Of a stretch of DNA of 64,000 nucleotides, positions 16,523 through 26,654 are shown piece by piece; positions within the stretch are counted from its first letter, which is position 1; each line of letters starts with the position of its first letter. The position numbers were made by a program, and so were the translations under genes. Where the stretch lies: the NCBI RefSeq assembly GCF_002159265.1, contig NZ_NFHG01000015.1:25822-89821 (forward strand), read 5' to 3'. This DNA comes from Flavonifractor sp. An82. Lineage in GTDB: Bacteria; Bacillota; Clostridia; Oscillospirales; Oscillospiraceae. Below the pieces are notes generated by a model. It saw only the letters and a program-made list of their open reading frames with translations. It was not told where the DNA came from and made no database searches.

Positions 16523-17449
16523 TTACTTTACCATATCGTCCGGCTTCTTGCAAGCTTTTTCCTCGCACCCTTCGGCATACTCCAGGTCCTCAGGGACCAG
16601 TTCTCCCAGCACTTCCCGCACCAGCTTCAACACATGGGTCCCCTTCAGGTAGACAAGGCTGAATTCCCGGCTCTCATCCAGGCAGTCCAGATGGAAAAAG
16701 GCCAGCTCCGACCGTCCGTCGGCCACCGGTTCGTAGGCAAATGTCACACCGTCACCGTCCGCCACGAAGCGGGTGATGAGGGAAAACTGGTTGGCACAAA
16801 TCACCCGGGAAAAGAGCTCCAGGGAGTACCCCCGTTCAGCCAAAACGTTTTTCAGGATACCCCGGGTCCCCGAGCCCTCCTCACGCACCACCAGGCACTG
16901 TCCGGCCAGCTCCTCCAGGGAGACGGTACGCCCGGCAAAGGGGTGGTCCTTCCGGCACAGCCCCACAAACCGCGCCCGGCGAAACAGGCGGCTGCCAAAC
17001 TTCTGCCGGTCAAAAGCACCCTCAATCAGGGCAAAATCCAACTGTCCATGCTCCAGCTGATGGAGCAGCACGGCGGTGTTGTCCACTGTGATCTTCAAAC
17101 TGTCGGCAGAGCGGCGGACGTACTTGCTCAGTGCATCCGCCACCACAAACTCCCCGATGGTCTTGGTGGCCCCCACCCGGATCTCCCGGGCGGTGACCCC
17201 CTCCAGCTCCTGCTGGAGCCGCTGCTCATTGTAAAGGGCAGTACGGGCATACTCCGCCACCCGGTGGGCCTGGGGGGTGGCAGACAGCTTCCGGCCGTCA
17301 TATACAAACAGCTTGCAGCCGTACTTCTCCTCCAGCCCTCTGATCTGCTGGCTCACCGCCGGCTGACTGAGACAGAGCGCCTCCCCCGTCTTCCGGTAGT
17401 TCATGGTCTCATACAGGGTCAGAAAGGTCCGGATCCGGTAGTCCACCAT
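16523..17449 (-). CDS. LysR family transcriptional regulator
   Basis: About 308 residues. N-terminal winged helix YRIRTFLTLYETMNYRKTGEALCLSQPAVSQQIRGLE (positions 4-40) and a two-lobed effector domain (from about 90). ATG 17449 is used; GTG 17458 three codons earlier is the alternative. It is divergent from the CoA-disulfide-reductase-like gene, the usual place for a LysR target, with a dyad in the shared spacer. It also lies upstream of larE on the same strand, so it could share transcripts with the lar operon through the attenuated leader. The effector is unknown. Confidence 0.88.
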   Translation of the reverse strand: MVDYRIRTFLTLYETMNYRKTGEALCLSQPAVSQQIRGLEEKYGCKLFVYDGRKLSATPQAHRVAEYARTALYNEQRLQQELEGVTAREIRVGATKTIGEFVVADALSKYVRRSADSLKITVDNTAVLLHQLEHGQLDFALIEGAFDRQKFGSRLFRRARFVGLCRKDHPFAGRTVSLEELAGQCLVVREEGSGTRGILKNVLAERGYSLELFSRVICANQFSLITRFVADGDGVTFAYEPVADGRSELAFFHLDCLDESREFSLVYLKGTHVLKLVREVLGELVPEDLEYAEGCEEKACKKPDDMVK

Positions 17450-17486
17450 CTCTGTCACCGCCCATAAATATTTTCGATCACCTAAT

Positions 17487-17528
17487 AAGTTTTAAAAACT
17501 TTCCTTTATTATAATAGGATGTTATACT
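17487..17528 (+). promoter_or_regulatory. divergent promoter region with a LysR-type dyad
   Basis: The dyad AAGTTTT-A-AAAACTT (17487-17501) has perfect seven-base arms. It sits just upstream of a good -10, TATACT (17523-17528), whose -35 position (TTTCCT) is poor, as expected for an activator-dependent promoter. Binding by the adjacent LysR protein is inferred. Confidence 0.55.
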
Positions 17529-17576
17529 GTTTACAAGCGCGACTCAAAAATTTGTCAATAAGGATGGGGAATCAGG

Positions 17577-20147
17577 ATGCGTATTCTGGTCATTGGCGGC
17601 GTGGCCGCCGGAACAAAAGCTGCGGCCAAAATCAAGCGCGAGGACCGCAGCGTGGAAGTCAAGGTGCTCAACAAGGGAACCGATATCTCCTATGCCGGCT
17701 GCGGCCTGCCCTATTATGTGGGCGGCGCCATTGCCAGCCGGGAGGAGCTCATTGTCAACACCCCCCAGAAATATGCCGGTCTCACCGGCGCTGAGGTGGT
17801 CACTGGCTGCGAGGTCACCCGGGTGGACCCCGCCGCCAAGACGGTGTCCGGCCTGCTCAACGGCCAGAGCTTTACCGAGAGCTACGACAAGCTGATTATC
17901 GCCACCGGCGCCGCACCCGTGGTGCCCGACATGCCCGGCAAGGAGTTGCCCGGCGTGTTCCCCATGCGCACCCCTGACGACGCAGTAGGCCTGCGCAATT
18001 ATGTACAGGCCCACAACTGCCGCCGGGCCGTGGTGGCGGGCGCCGGCTTCATCGGCCTGGAGATCGCCGAAAACCTGCTCTCCCAGGGCCTGGATGTCAC
18101 CGTGGTGGACTTCGCCAACCAGATCATGCCCAACGTCTTCGATCCCGAGATGGCCGACTTTGCCCGCCGGAAGCTGAAGGAAGCAGGCGTCCGGGTGATC
18201 ACCGGCCAGCGCATCCAGTCCATCTCCGGCACTGACAAGGCCACCGGCATCGTCACCGACCTCACCTCCATTCCCGCCGACGTGGTGGTGCTGGCCATCG
18301 GCGTGCGCCCCGCCACCGCCTTCCTGGAGGACACCGGCCTGGAGCTCTTCAAGGGTACCGTGGTGGTGGACCGGGAGATGCGCACCAACCTGCCCGACAT
18401 CTACGCCGCCGGCGACTGCGCCATGGTGCGCAACGCCATCACCGGCAAGAACCAGTGGTCCGCCATGGGCTCCACCGCCAACCTGTCCGCCCGGGCCCTG
18501 GCTCAGACCGTTACCGGCACCCCCACCCCCTACGGCGGCTGCCTGGGCACCGGCGTGGTCAAGCTGCTGCCCCAGCTCAACGCCGGCCGCACCGGCTTCA
18601 CCGAGGTCCAGGCCCGGGCCGAGGGCTTTGATCCCGTCAGCGTGGTGTGCGTCAGCGACGACAAGGCCCACTACTATCCCGGCGCCTCCATCTTCATCAC
18701 CAAGCTCATCGCCGACCGCAGCACCCGCAAGCTGCTGGGCATCCAGGTTATGGGCGGCGGCGCGGTGGATAAAATGGTGGACATCGCCGCGGTGGGCCTG
18801 TATGCCGGGCTGACCATTGACGCCTTCGACACCATGGATCTGGCTTACGCGCCCCCCTTCTCCACCGCTATCCACCCCTTTGTCCAGGCCTGCAACATTC
18901 TGGAAAACAAGCTCTCCGGCAAGCTGGATAGCTTCACCCCCATGGAATACGCCGCCGGCGAGGCCAAGGACTACAAGGTCATCGACGCCCAGCCCACCCC
19001 CGCCATCCCCGGCGCCCAGTGGGTGGACCTGGCCAAGGTGAACGGTCCTCTGGAGGGCATCGACAAGGACGAGAAGCTGCTGCTGGTGTGCGCCCGGGGC
19101 AAGCGGGGCTACTTCCTCCAGAACCGCCTGAAGTACTACGGCTACACCAACGTCAAGGTGCTGGAGGGCGGCGTCACCTTCAATCTGGTCAAGGTGCCCC
19201 AGATCTCCGGCTCCAGCCTGCCTCCCACGGAGGTCAAGCGTCTGAAGGGCCTGGGCTGCCTGTGGGATAAACGCACCCCCGACTGCTTCAACGTCCGCGT
19301 TATCACCCGCAACGGCAAGCTGACCGCCGCCGAGCACACTGCTGTGGCGGAGGCCGCCGAGAAGTTTGGATCCGGCGAGGTCACCATGACCACCCGCCTG
19401 ACCATGGAGATCCAGGGCGTCCCCTATGAGAATGTGGAGCCCCTGATCCAGTTCCTCCACAGCGCCGGTCTGGACGTAGGCGGCACCGGCTCCAAGGTGC
19501 GACCGGTGGTGTCCTGCAAGGGTACCACCTGCCAGTACGGCCTGTGCGATACCTTCGCCCTCAGTGAGAAGCTCCACGAGCTGTTCTACGTGGGCTACCA
19601 CGACGTATCCCTGCCTCACAAGTTCAAGATCGCCGTGGGCGGCTGCCCCAACAACTGCGTCAAGCCCGACCTGAACGACCTGGGCATCGTGGGTCAGCGG
19701 CTGCCTGAGCCCGACCTTACCAAGTGCAAGGGCTGCAAGGTGTGCCAGATCGAGAAGGCCTGTCCCATCCACGCCGTATCCATGAAGGACGGCAAGGCCA
19801 TCATCGATCCCGAGGCCTGCAACCACTGCGGCCGCTGCCTGGAGAAGTGCCCCTTCGGCGCCTTCACCGAGAGCACCTACGGCTACAAGGTCTATCTGGG
19901 CGGCCGCTGGGGCAAGAAGGTGGCCGCCGGCAAGCCTCTGTCCAAGATCTTTACCAGCGAGGAGGAGGTCATTGCCCTGGTGGAGAAGGCCATCCTCTTC
20001 TTCCGGGACGAGGGCCAGACCGGCGAGCGCTTTGCCGACACCATTGCTCGGCTGGGCTTTGACTATGTGGAGGATAAGCTGCTTCACGGCTCCATTGACA
20101 AGCAGACCATCATGAATAAGACCGTCATCGGCGGCGCCAGCTGCTGA
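17577..20147 (+). CDS. CoA-disulfide reductase / rhodanese / sulfite-reductase-like fusion flavoprotein
   Basis: 856 residues in one frame. Residues 1-440: FAD/NAD(P) disulfide reductase with ILVIGGVAAGTKAAAKI and the active Cys in YAGCGLPYYVGG, as in CoA-disulfide and NAD(P)H oxidases. About 490-545: rhodanese-like domain with candidate Cys in LLLVCARGKRGY. About 560-700: siroheme/[4Fe-4S] sulfite-reductase half with CKGTTCQYGLC and GGCPNNC (Cx5C...Cx3C). About 715-760: two ferredoxin clusters, CKGCKVC and CNHCGRCLEKC. The parts suggest reduction of sulfane sulfur or sulfite with CoA-bound persulfide chemistry in the cytoplasm. The actual substrate is not established. Confidence 0.85.
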   Translation: MRILVIGGVAAGTKAAAKIKREDRSVEVKVLNKGTDISYAGCGLPYYVGGAIASREELIVNTPQKYAGLTGAEVVTGCEVTRVDPAAKTVSGLLNGQSFTESYDKLIIATGAAPVVPDMPGKELPGVFPMRTPDDAVGLRNYVQAHNCRRAVVAGAGFIGLEIAENLLSQGLDVTVVDFANQIMPNVFDPEMADFARRKLKEAGVRVITGQRIQSISGTDKATGIVTDLTSIPADVVVLAIGVRPATAFLEDTGLELFKGTVVVDREMRTNLPDIYAAGDCAMVRNAITGKNQWSAMGSTANLSARALAQTVTGTPTPYGGCLGTGVVKLLPQLNAGRTGFTEVQARAEGFDPVSVVCVSDDKAHYYPGASIFITKLIADRSTRKLLGIQVMGGGAVDKMVDIAAVGLYAGLTIDAFDTMDLAYAPPFSTAIHPFVQACNILENKLSGKLDSFTPMEYAAGEAKDYKVIDAQPTPAIPGAQWVDLAKVNGPLEGIDKDEKLLLVCARGKRGYFLQNRLKYYGYTNVKVLEGGVTFNLVKVPQISGSSLPPTEVKRLKGLGCLWDKRTPDCFNVRVITRNGKLTAAEHTAVAEAAEKFGSGEVTMTTRLTMEIQGVPYENVEPLIQFLHSAGLDVGGTGSKVRPVVSCKGTTCQYGLCDTFALSEKLHELFYVGYHDVSLPHKFKIAVGGCPNNCVKPDLNDLGIVGQRLPEPDLTKCKGCKVCQIEKACPIHAVSMKDGKAIIDPEACNHCGRCLEKCPFGAFTESTYGYKVYLGGRWGKKVAAGKPLSKIFTSEEEVIALVEKAILFFRDEGQTGERFADTIARLGFDYVEDKLLHGSIDKQTIMNKTVIGGASC

Positions 20148-20174
20148 TCCCTCTTTTCCCTGTTTCCCCATCCT

Positions 20175-20219
20175 CCCGGCGGAACGCCTGTCTTCGGACG
20201 GCGTTCCGCCGGGCTTTTT
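20175..20219 (+). terminator. terminator after the fusion flavoprotein gene
   Basis: Perfect 14-base arms CCCGGCGGAACGCC (20175-20188) and GGCGTTCCGCCGGG (20200-20213), followed by CTTTTT. Confidence 0.92.
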
Positions 20220-20303
20220 GATTCCGCCTTTGTAAAACTCTCCTAAATTACCCTCCTTCTTTTTGTCTCCCCTGCCGAATTATCAGTTTTCAAAAGGAGC
20301 TGC

Positions 20304-20332
20304 TTGCTTTTCTTTATATACCCTGCTATGAT
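20304..20332 (+). promoter_or_regulatory. promoter of the glycerol operon
   Basis: -35 TTGCTT (20304-20309), 17-base spacer, -10 TATGAT (20327-20332). It places the transcript start just ahead of the glpP leader structures. Confidence 0.7.
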
Positions 20333-20344
20333 GATAGTGTCCTC

Positions 20345-20399
20345 TGTGCCAGAGTGTTAGAGTGCGCAAGGCAACCCGGCGGTTGCTTTGCGCTTTTTT
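20345..20399 (+). promoter_or_regulatory. glpP leader: antiterminator loop overlapping an intrinsic terminator
   Basis: Terminator arms GCGCAAGGCAACC (20364-20376) and GGTTGCTTTGCGC (20381-20393), then six Ts. Overlapping its 5' arm is an alternative hairpin: TGTGC (20345-20349) with GCGCA (20364-20368), enclosing the 14-base loop CAGAGTGTTAGAGT. The same loop framework occurs before the next gene (21021-21044). GlpP proteins are known to bind such leaders with glycerol-3-phosphate and prevent termination; autoregulation of glpP is an inference. Confidence 0.72.
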
Positions 20400-20437
20400 A
20401 TTCTCCCGCTCCCGGGATCGGAAGGGAGGTTCCTGCC

Positions 20438-21007
20438 ATGAATTGCGCAGATCTGCTGGATCTGCTGGCAGACGGGCCGGTCATCGCCGCTGTCAAGGAT
20501 GACGCCGGACTGGATGCCGCGCTGAACAGCGACGTGTCCCTGCTCTTTCTGCTCTACGGCGATATTCTTACCATTGACAGCATGGTGGCCAAGGTCCACA
20601 GCGCCGGAAAAAAGGTCTTTGTCCATCTGGACCTGGTGGACGGTCTGTCCGCCAGAGAAGTGGCCGCCGACTTCATTGCCAGCCACACTGCCGCCGACGG
20701 TGTGATCTCCACCAAGCCCGCCCTGACCCGGAGAGCCCGGGAGCTGGGTCTGGTGGCCATTCAGCGGGTGTTCCTGCTGGACTCCATGGCTCTGAAAAAC
20801 GTGGACCGCCATTTCTCCCAGGAGTCCGCCGACCTGGTGGAAGTGCTGCCCGGCCTGATGCCCAAGATCATCCGACGCCTGTGCCAGAGCACCGGCAAGC
20901 CTATCATCGCCGGCGGCCTGATCTCCGACAAGGAGGATGTGACCGGCGCGCTGAGTGCCGGTGCGGTGGCGGTCTCCTCCACCAATCCCGCCGTCTGGGA
21001 TATGTAA
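20438..21007 (+). CDS. glpP: glycerol-3-phosphate-responsive antiterminator
   Basis: 189 residues of the GlpP family, a TIM-barrel-like fold that senses glycerol-3-phosphate and binds leader RNA. Conserved features are VIAAVKDDAGLDAAL at the start, VFVHLDLVDGLS, DGVISTKPALTRRAR and PIIAGGLISDKEDV near the end. ATG 20438 is preceded by GGGAGGT. It is the first gene of the glycerol catabolic cluster and its probable targets are its own leader and that of the next gene. Confidence 0.93.
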   Translation: MNCADLLDLLADGPVIAAVKDDAGLDAALNSDVSLLFLLYGDILTIDSMVAKVHSAGKKVFVHLDLVDGLSAREVAADFIASHTAADGVISTKPALTRRARELGLVAIQRVFLLDSMALKNVDRHFSQESADLVEVLPGLMPKIIRRLCQSTGKPIIAGGLISDKEDVTGALSAGAVAVSSTNPAVWDM

Positions 21008-21020
21008 AACTGAACATGCC

Positions 21021-21086
21021 GTTTCCAGAGAATGAGAGTGAAACAAAGCGGCCCCAACGGGGAGGCTTTGTTTTGCTCTTTTTTAT
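21021..21086 (+). promoter_or_regulatory. second GlpP-type leader with antiterminator and terminator
   Basis: Terminator arms AAACAAAGC (21041-21049) and GCTTTGTTT (21065-21073) with inner CCCC/GGGG, then a T-rich stretch (21077-21084). The alternative hairpin pairs GTTTC (21021-21025) with GAAAC (21040-21044) around the loop CAGAGAATGAGAGT. Compared with the glpP leader, the stem bases differ but still pair, and ten of 14 loop bases are identical. This is the pattern expected for a protein-bound RNA antiterminator. Confidence 0.75.
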
Positions 21087-21118
21087 TGGATATCCCTACT
21101 TTTTTAGGAGGTCCTGCT

Positions 21119-22543
21119 ATGTATGATGTGCTCATCATTGGCTGCGGTATCACCGGCGCCGCCGCCGCCTTTCATCTCTCCCGCTATCAGCTGAAAATCG
21201 CCGTGCTGGAGCAGGAAAACGACGTGGCCGACGGCACCACCAAGGCCAACTCCGCTATTCTCCACGCCGGTTATGATCCCGAGCCCGGCACCCTCATGGC
21301 CAGACTCAATGTGCGGGGCGCCCAGCTTGCCAAAGATCTGTGCGCCAAACTGGACGTTCCCTACCTCCCCTGCGGCTCCCTGGTGCTGGCCTTCTCCCCG
21401 GAGGATGACGCCACCCTCCATACCCTTCTCCAGCGGGGCCAGACCAACGGCGTGCCTGAGCTCCGGCTGCTCACCGGAGACGAGGCCAGAGAGATGGACC
21501 CCAACCTGTCCGACCGGGTGACCTCCGCTCTCTACGCCCCCACCGCCGCCATCTGCTCCCCCTGGGAGTACTGCCTGGCTCTGGCGGAGACCGCCGTGCG
21601 CAACGGCGCCGAGCTCCATCTGGATACCGCCGTCACCGGGCTGGAGCGTCAGGAGGATGGCTGGCTGGTCCGCACCAGCAAGGGTGACTTCCGCAGCCGC
21701 TACGTGATCAACGCCGCCGGTGTCTGGGCTCAGGCGGTCCACGAGATGGCCGCCCCCGCCACCTTCACCATCCGCCCCTCCCGGGGCCAGTATTTCCTGT
21801 TGGACAAGAGCGAAGGGAGCCGGGTGGGCCACGTCATCTTCCAGTGCCCCGGCCCCAACGGCAAGGGCGTGCTGGTGGCCCCCACCGTCCACGGCAACCT
21901 GATCGTGGGGCCCGACGCCACCCCGGTGGAGGGGGACGACGTGTCCACCACCGCCGACGGACTGGCCTTCGTGCGGGACACCGCTCTGAAATCGGTACCC
22001 TCGGTGAACTTCCGGGAGTCCATCCGCAACTTCGCCGGAGTGCGCTCCTCCACAGACCGGGGAGATTTCATCATCGAGCTGGCAGCCCCCCATTTCCTGG
22101 ATCTGGCGGGCATCTGCTCCCCCGGCCTTACCGCCGCACCTGCCATCGCCGAATACGCCACCCAGCTGCTTGCTGGCGACGGGCTGGCCCTGGCGGAGAA
22201 AAAAGACTTTATCTGCCACCGCCGCCGCACCCGCTTCCATGACCTGTCTCCCCAGGAGAAGGCCAAGCTAGTGGAGCGGGAGCCCGCCTACGGCCGGGTG
22301 ATCTGCCGCTGCGAGACCGTCACCGAGGGCGAGATCCTGGAGGCGCTCCGCAGCCCCATCCCACCCCGCTCGGTGGACGGAGTCAAGCGTCGGGTGGGCG
22401 CCGGCATGGGCCGCTGTCAGGGCGGCTTCTGCGGCCCCCGGGTGGTGGAGATCCTGGCCCGTGAACTGGGCGTGACCCCCGACCACATCGTTCAGGACAA
22501 GGCAGGCAGCTGGCTTCTGGCCAGCCAGACCAAGGGAGGTTGA
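21119..22543 (+). CDS. FAD-dependent glycerol-3-phosphate dehydrogenase-type oxidoreductase with BFD [2Fe-2S] domain
   Basis: 474 residues. The FAD-binding start VLIIGCGITGAAAAFHLSRY and TKANSAILHAGYD place it in the DAO/GlpA group. The C-terminal 90 residues carry CRCE and GMGRCQGGFC, the four-cysteine bacterioferritin-associated-ferredoxin-type cluster domain seen in anaerobic GlpA. TAGGAGG precedes ATG 21119. Together with the next two genes it likely forms the GlpABC-like complex that oxidises glycerol-3-phosphate made by GlpK. An L-2-hydroxyglutarate-type substrate is the main alternative. Confidence 0.87.
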   Translation: MYDVLIIGCGITGAAAAFHLSRYQLKIAVLEQENDVADGTTKANSAILHAGYDPEPGTLMARLNVRGAQLAKDLCAKLDVPYLPCGSLVLAFSPEDDATLHTLLQRGQTNGVPELRLLTGDEAREMDPNLSDRVTSALYAPTAAICSPWEYCLALAETAVRNGAELHLDTAVTGLERQEDGWLVRTSKGDFRSRYVINAAGVWAQAVHEMAAPATFTIRPSRGQYFLLDKSEGSRVGHVIFQCPGPNGKGVLVAPTVHGNLIVGPDATPVEGDDVSTTADGLAFVRDTALKSVPSVNFRESIRNFAGVRSSTDRGDFIIELAAPHFLDLAGICSPGLTAAPAIAEYATQLLAGDGLALAEKKDFICHRRRTRFHDLSPQEKAKLVEREPAYGRVICRCETVTEGEILEALRSPIPPRSVDGVKRRVGAGMGRCQGGFCGPRVVEILARELGVTPDHIVQDKAGSWLLASQTKGG

Positions 22544-22547
22544 GACC

Positions 22548-23807
22548 ATGTATGATCTGATCGTCATCGGCGGCGGCCCCGCCGGACTGGCCGCGGCCTG
22601 CACCGCCTGGGAAAAGGGCGTGAAGCGCATCCTCATCGTGGAGCGGGACAAGGAACTGGGCGGCATCCTCAATCAGTGTATCCACAACGGCTTCGGCCTC
22701 CACCACTTCAAGGAGGAGCTGACCGGTCCGGAGTATGCCGGGCGTTTCATTCGCATGCTGGAGGACACCGGCGTGGAGGTGCGGCTGGACACCATGGTGC
22801 TCACCGTCACCCCTGACCGGCAGGTCCACATGGTGGGCAAGGACACCGGGTATCATATCGAGGAGGCAAAGGCCATCGTTCTGGCCATGGGCTGCCGGGA
22901 ACGGACCCGGGGCGCCATCGCCATCCCCGGTCAGCGGCCCGCCGGCGTGTTCACTGCAGGCGCGGCCCAGCGCTACGTCAATATGGAGGGCTGGCTGCCC
23001 GGCCGCCGGGTGGTCATCCTGGGCAGCGGCGATATCGGCCTCATCATGGCCCGCCGCATGACCCTGGAGGGGGCACAGGTCCTGGCCTGCGTGGAGGTCA
23101 TGCCCTACTCCGGCGGTCTGAACCGAAACATCGTCCAGTGTCTCCACGACTATGACATTCCCCTCTATCTCTCCCATACGGTCACCGACATCCGCGGGCG
23201 GGAGCGGGTGGAGCAGGTGGTGGTCTCCCAGGTGGATGAACGCCGTCAGCCCATCCCCGGTACCGAGATGGTGTTTGACTGCGACACCCTGCTGCTCTCC
23301 GTGGGCCTCATCCCCGAAAATGAGCTGACCCGCCAGGCGGGCATTACCATTGATCCCAGAACCAACGGCGCGGTGGTCTATGAAAATATGGAGACCTCCA
23401 TGCCCGGCGTCTTTGCCTGCGGCAATGTGGCCCATGTCCATGACCTGGTGGACTTCGTCACCGCCGAGAGCCAGCGGGCCGGGGCTGCCGCCGCCGACTA
23501 CATCCTGGGCACGGCACAGCAGGACGGCCCGGTGCTGGAGGTGAAAAACGGCGACGGCGTCACCTACACCGTCCCTCAGCACATCCGCCCCAACCGGGTG
23601 GACCGGCGGTGCGACCTCTTCTTCCGGGTCAACCGCATCTGCAAGGACAGCCAAATCCGGGTCACCTCGGGCGATACCCTCATCGCCCAGTTCCCCCGGG
23701 AGCACCTGGCCCCCGGCGAAATGGAGCACATTGTCCTCCCCCGCACCCTGCTGGACAAGGCGTCGGAAACCATCACCGTATCCATCCAGGAGGTAGAGTC
23801 CAAATGA
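22548..23807 (+). CDS. FAD/NAD(P)-binding oxidoreductase of the glycerol operon
   Basis: 419 residues. N-terminal LIVIGGGPAGLAAACTAW binds FAD; a second Rossmann motif VVILGSGDIGLIMARRM binds NAD(P). GGILNQCIHNGFG near residue 40 holds a conserved Cys. VFACGNVAHVHDLVD is the final FAD-binding motif. It is always found beside the GlpA-like protein and a DUF1667 protein in Firmicutes glycerol operons and probably passes electrons from glycerol-3-phosphate to a pyridine nucleotide or other acceptor. It starts four bases after the previous stop and overlaps the next gene. Confidence 0.85.
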   Translation: MYDLIVIGGGPAGLAAACTAWEKGVKRILIVERDKELGGILNQCIHNGFGLHHFKEELTGPEYAGRFIRMLEDTGVEVRLDTMVLTVTPDRQVHMVGKDTGYHIEEAKAIVLAMGCRERTRGAIAIPGQRPAGVFTAGAAQRYVNMEGWLPGRRVVILGSGDIGLIMARRMTLEGAQVLACVEVMPYSGGLNRNIVQCLHDYDIPLYLSHTVTDIRGRERVEQVVVSQVDERRQPIPGTEMVFDCDTLLLSVGLIPENELTRQAGITIDPRTNGAVVYENMETSMPGVFACGNVAHVHDLVDFVTAESQRAGAAAADYILGTAQQDGPVLEVKNGDGVTYTVPQHIRPNRVDRRCDLFFRVNRICKDSQIRVTSGDTLIAQFPREHLAPGEMEHIVLPRTLLDKASETITVSIQEVESK

Positions 23808-24148
23808 AGGAACTGATCTGTATCGTTTGCCCCAAGGGCTGTCATCTGAAAGTGGACGAAGCACAAAACTACGCAGTTTCCGGAAATAGCTGTCCAAGGG
23901 GCGAAGAATATGGTAGAATAGAGTTAACCCATCCTACGCGGGTGGTTACCTCCACCGTTCGCTGCACCGGCGGCGCTCATCCACGCTGTCCGGTCAAGAC
24001 CAGCGCCCCCATCCCCAAGGCGCTGATCCAGCAGGCCGTCCGCTGCCTGGACGGTGTGGAGCTGACCGCCCCCATCCATACGGGCGACATCGTCGTATCC
24101 AACATCTGCAATACCGGTATTTCCTTTGTAGCCACACGAGATCTTTGA
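23804..24148 (+). CDS. DUF1667 iron-sulfur-type protein of the glycerol operon
   Basis: 114 residues. The N-terminus [12 protein letters not shown] and later [10 protein letters not shown] and HPRCPVKTS give four to six conserved cysteines, a likely Fe-S or zinc site. DUF1667 proteins are the third partner in the FAD-dependent glycerol-3-phosphate oxidation module of anaerobic Firmicutes. ATG 23804 overlaps the preceding stop (ATGA), indicating translational coupling. Its exact electron-transfer role is not known. Confidence 0.88.
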   Translation: MKELICIVCPKGCHLKVDEAQNYAVSGNSCPRGEEYGRIELTHPTRVVTSTVRCTGGAHPRCPVKTSAPIPKALIQQAVRCLDGVELTAPIHTGDIVVSNICNTGISFVATRDL

Positions 24149-24188
24149 CCGCGGCCACGCTGCGGCACCCATTGGGAGGTATTATTTA

Positions 24189-25673
<1,485 letters not shown>

Positions 25674-25705
25674 CCCACACTTCCCATCCCGCATTATGAC
25701 ATAGC

Positions 25706-25746
25706 AAAGGCCCGCGTTTCCCAAAAGGAAACGCGGGCCTTTTTCT
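25706..25746. terminator. terminator of the glycerol operon
   Basis: Arms AAAGGCCCGCGTTTCC and GGAAACGCGGGCCTTT around AAAA, followed by TTTCTCC. It lies between convergent genes. Confidence 0.9.
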
Positions 25747-25749
25747 CCG

Positions 25750-26535
25750 TCAACCCAGGGCCACATCCAGGGCCATCATAATGGTAAAGCCCAGGGAAAA
25801 GGTAAGGGTACCCACATTGGAGTGGCGGCCCACCGACATCTCGGGGATCAGCTCCTCCACCACCACATAGAGCATGGCTCCCGCCGCAAAGCTGAGCAGA
25901 TAGGGAAGCACCGGCACCAGAAGTCCCGCCCCCAATACCGTCAGGGCCGCCGCGGCAGGCTCCACCACGCCGGAAATAATCCCCCAGAGCAAGGCCTTGC
26001 GCCGGCTCACACCCTCCGCCCGCAGAGGCAGGGAGATGATGGCTCCCTCCGGAAAATTCTGAAGGGCAATGCCTGCCGCCAATACCAGGGCGCCGCTAAT
26101 CGTGATTCCCGCGTCCCCGGCCAGATACCCGGCAAAGATTGCCCCCACCGCCATCCCCTCCGGGATATTGTGAATGGTCACCGCCAAAACCAGTTTGGCG
26201 GTGCGGGAGAGACCGCTGCCCGGCCCCTCCGCCTCGTCGCTGCCCAGATGCAGATGGGGAACCGCATGGTCCAGCAGCAGCAGAAAGAAAACGCCGCCCC
26301 AAAAGCCCAGCACCGCCGGCAGGAAGGCCCACTTCCCCATATATGCCGCCTGATCCATGGCAGGCAGCAGCAGACTCCAGACCGAAGCCGCCACCATCAC
26401 TCCGGCGGCAAAGCCCGTCAGCCCCCGCTGCACCTGGGGATTCAGGGTCCGTCGGGCGGGCAGAACACAGGCCGCCCCCAGCGAGGTACCCAGGAAGGGA
26501 ATCAACAGTCCCAGCGCGGTCAGCCAAAGCTTCAT
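25750..26535 (-). CDS. ZIP family metal transporter
   Basis: 261 residues, about eight membrane helices. The helix-4 motif VTIHNIPEGMAVG and helix-5 motif QNFPEGAIISLPL are the zinc-binding signature of ZIP transporters. A short His-rich loop (HAVPHLHLGSDE) lies before helix 4. It should import zinc or another divalent metal. ATG 26535 has AAGGAGG upstream. The gene has its own promoter and lies downstream of a MarR regulator on the same strand. Confidence 0.93.
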   Translation of the reverse strand: MKLWLTALGLLIPFLGTSLGAACVLPARRTLNPQVQRGLTGFAAGVMVAASVWSLLLPAMDQAAYMGKWAFLPAVLGFWGGVFFLLLLDHAVPHLHLGSDEAEGPGSGLSRTAKLVLAVTIHNIPEGMAVGAIFAGYLAGDAGITISGALVLAAGIALQNFPEGAIISLPLRAEGVSRRKALLWGIISGVVEPAAAALTVLGAGLLVPVLPYLLSFAAGAMLYVVVEELIPEMSVGRHSNVGTLTFSLGFTIMMALDVALG

Positions 26536-26549
26536 AGAACCTGCCTCCT

Positions 26550-26625
26550 TATAGGAATTAGTGTAAGCTAACTCTCGTCTAAACTTATATATTCCTATAT
26601 TATCATAGGGGTATCGGTCTGTCAA
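26550..26625 (-). promoter_or_regulatory. promoter of the ZIP gene with an inverted repeat in its leader
   Basis: On the minus strand: -35 TTGACA (26620-26625), 17-base spacer, -10 TAATAT (26597-26602). Nine-base arms TATAGGAAT / ATTCCTATA (26550-26558 and 26591-26599) flank the 5' leader, and TTAG-N6-CTAA lies at 26558-26571. A metal-responsive or MarR-type repressor could bind here; none is proven. Confidence 0.6.
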
Positions 26626-26654
26626 CAGCACCTTGCCATTCCGCCTTTGTCCCC

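Noticed and set aside
17544..20171. An 875-residue open frame antisense to the fusion flavoprotein gene
   Set aside because: It is rich in His/Gly/Leu/Val repeats, has no family motif or ribosome site, and mirrors the codon bias of the real gene on the other strand.
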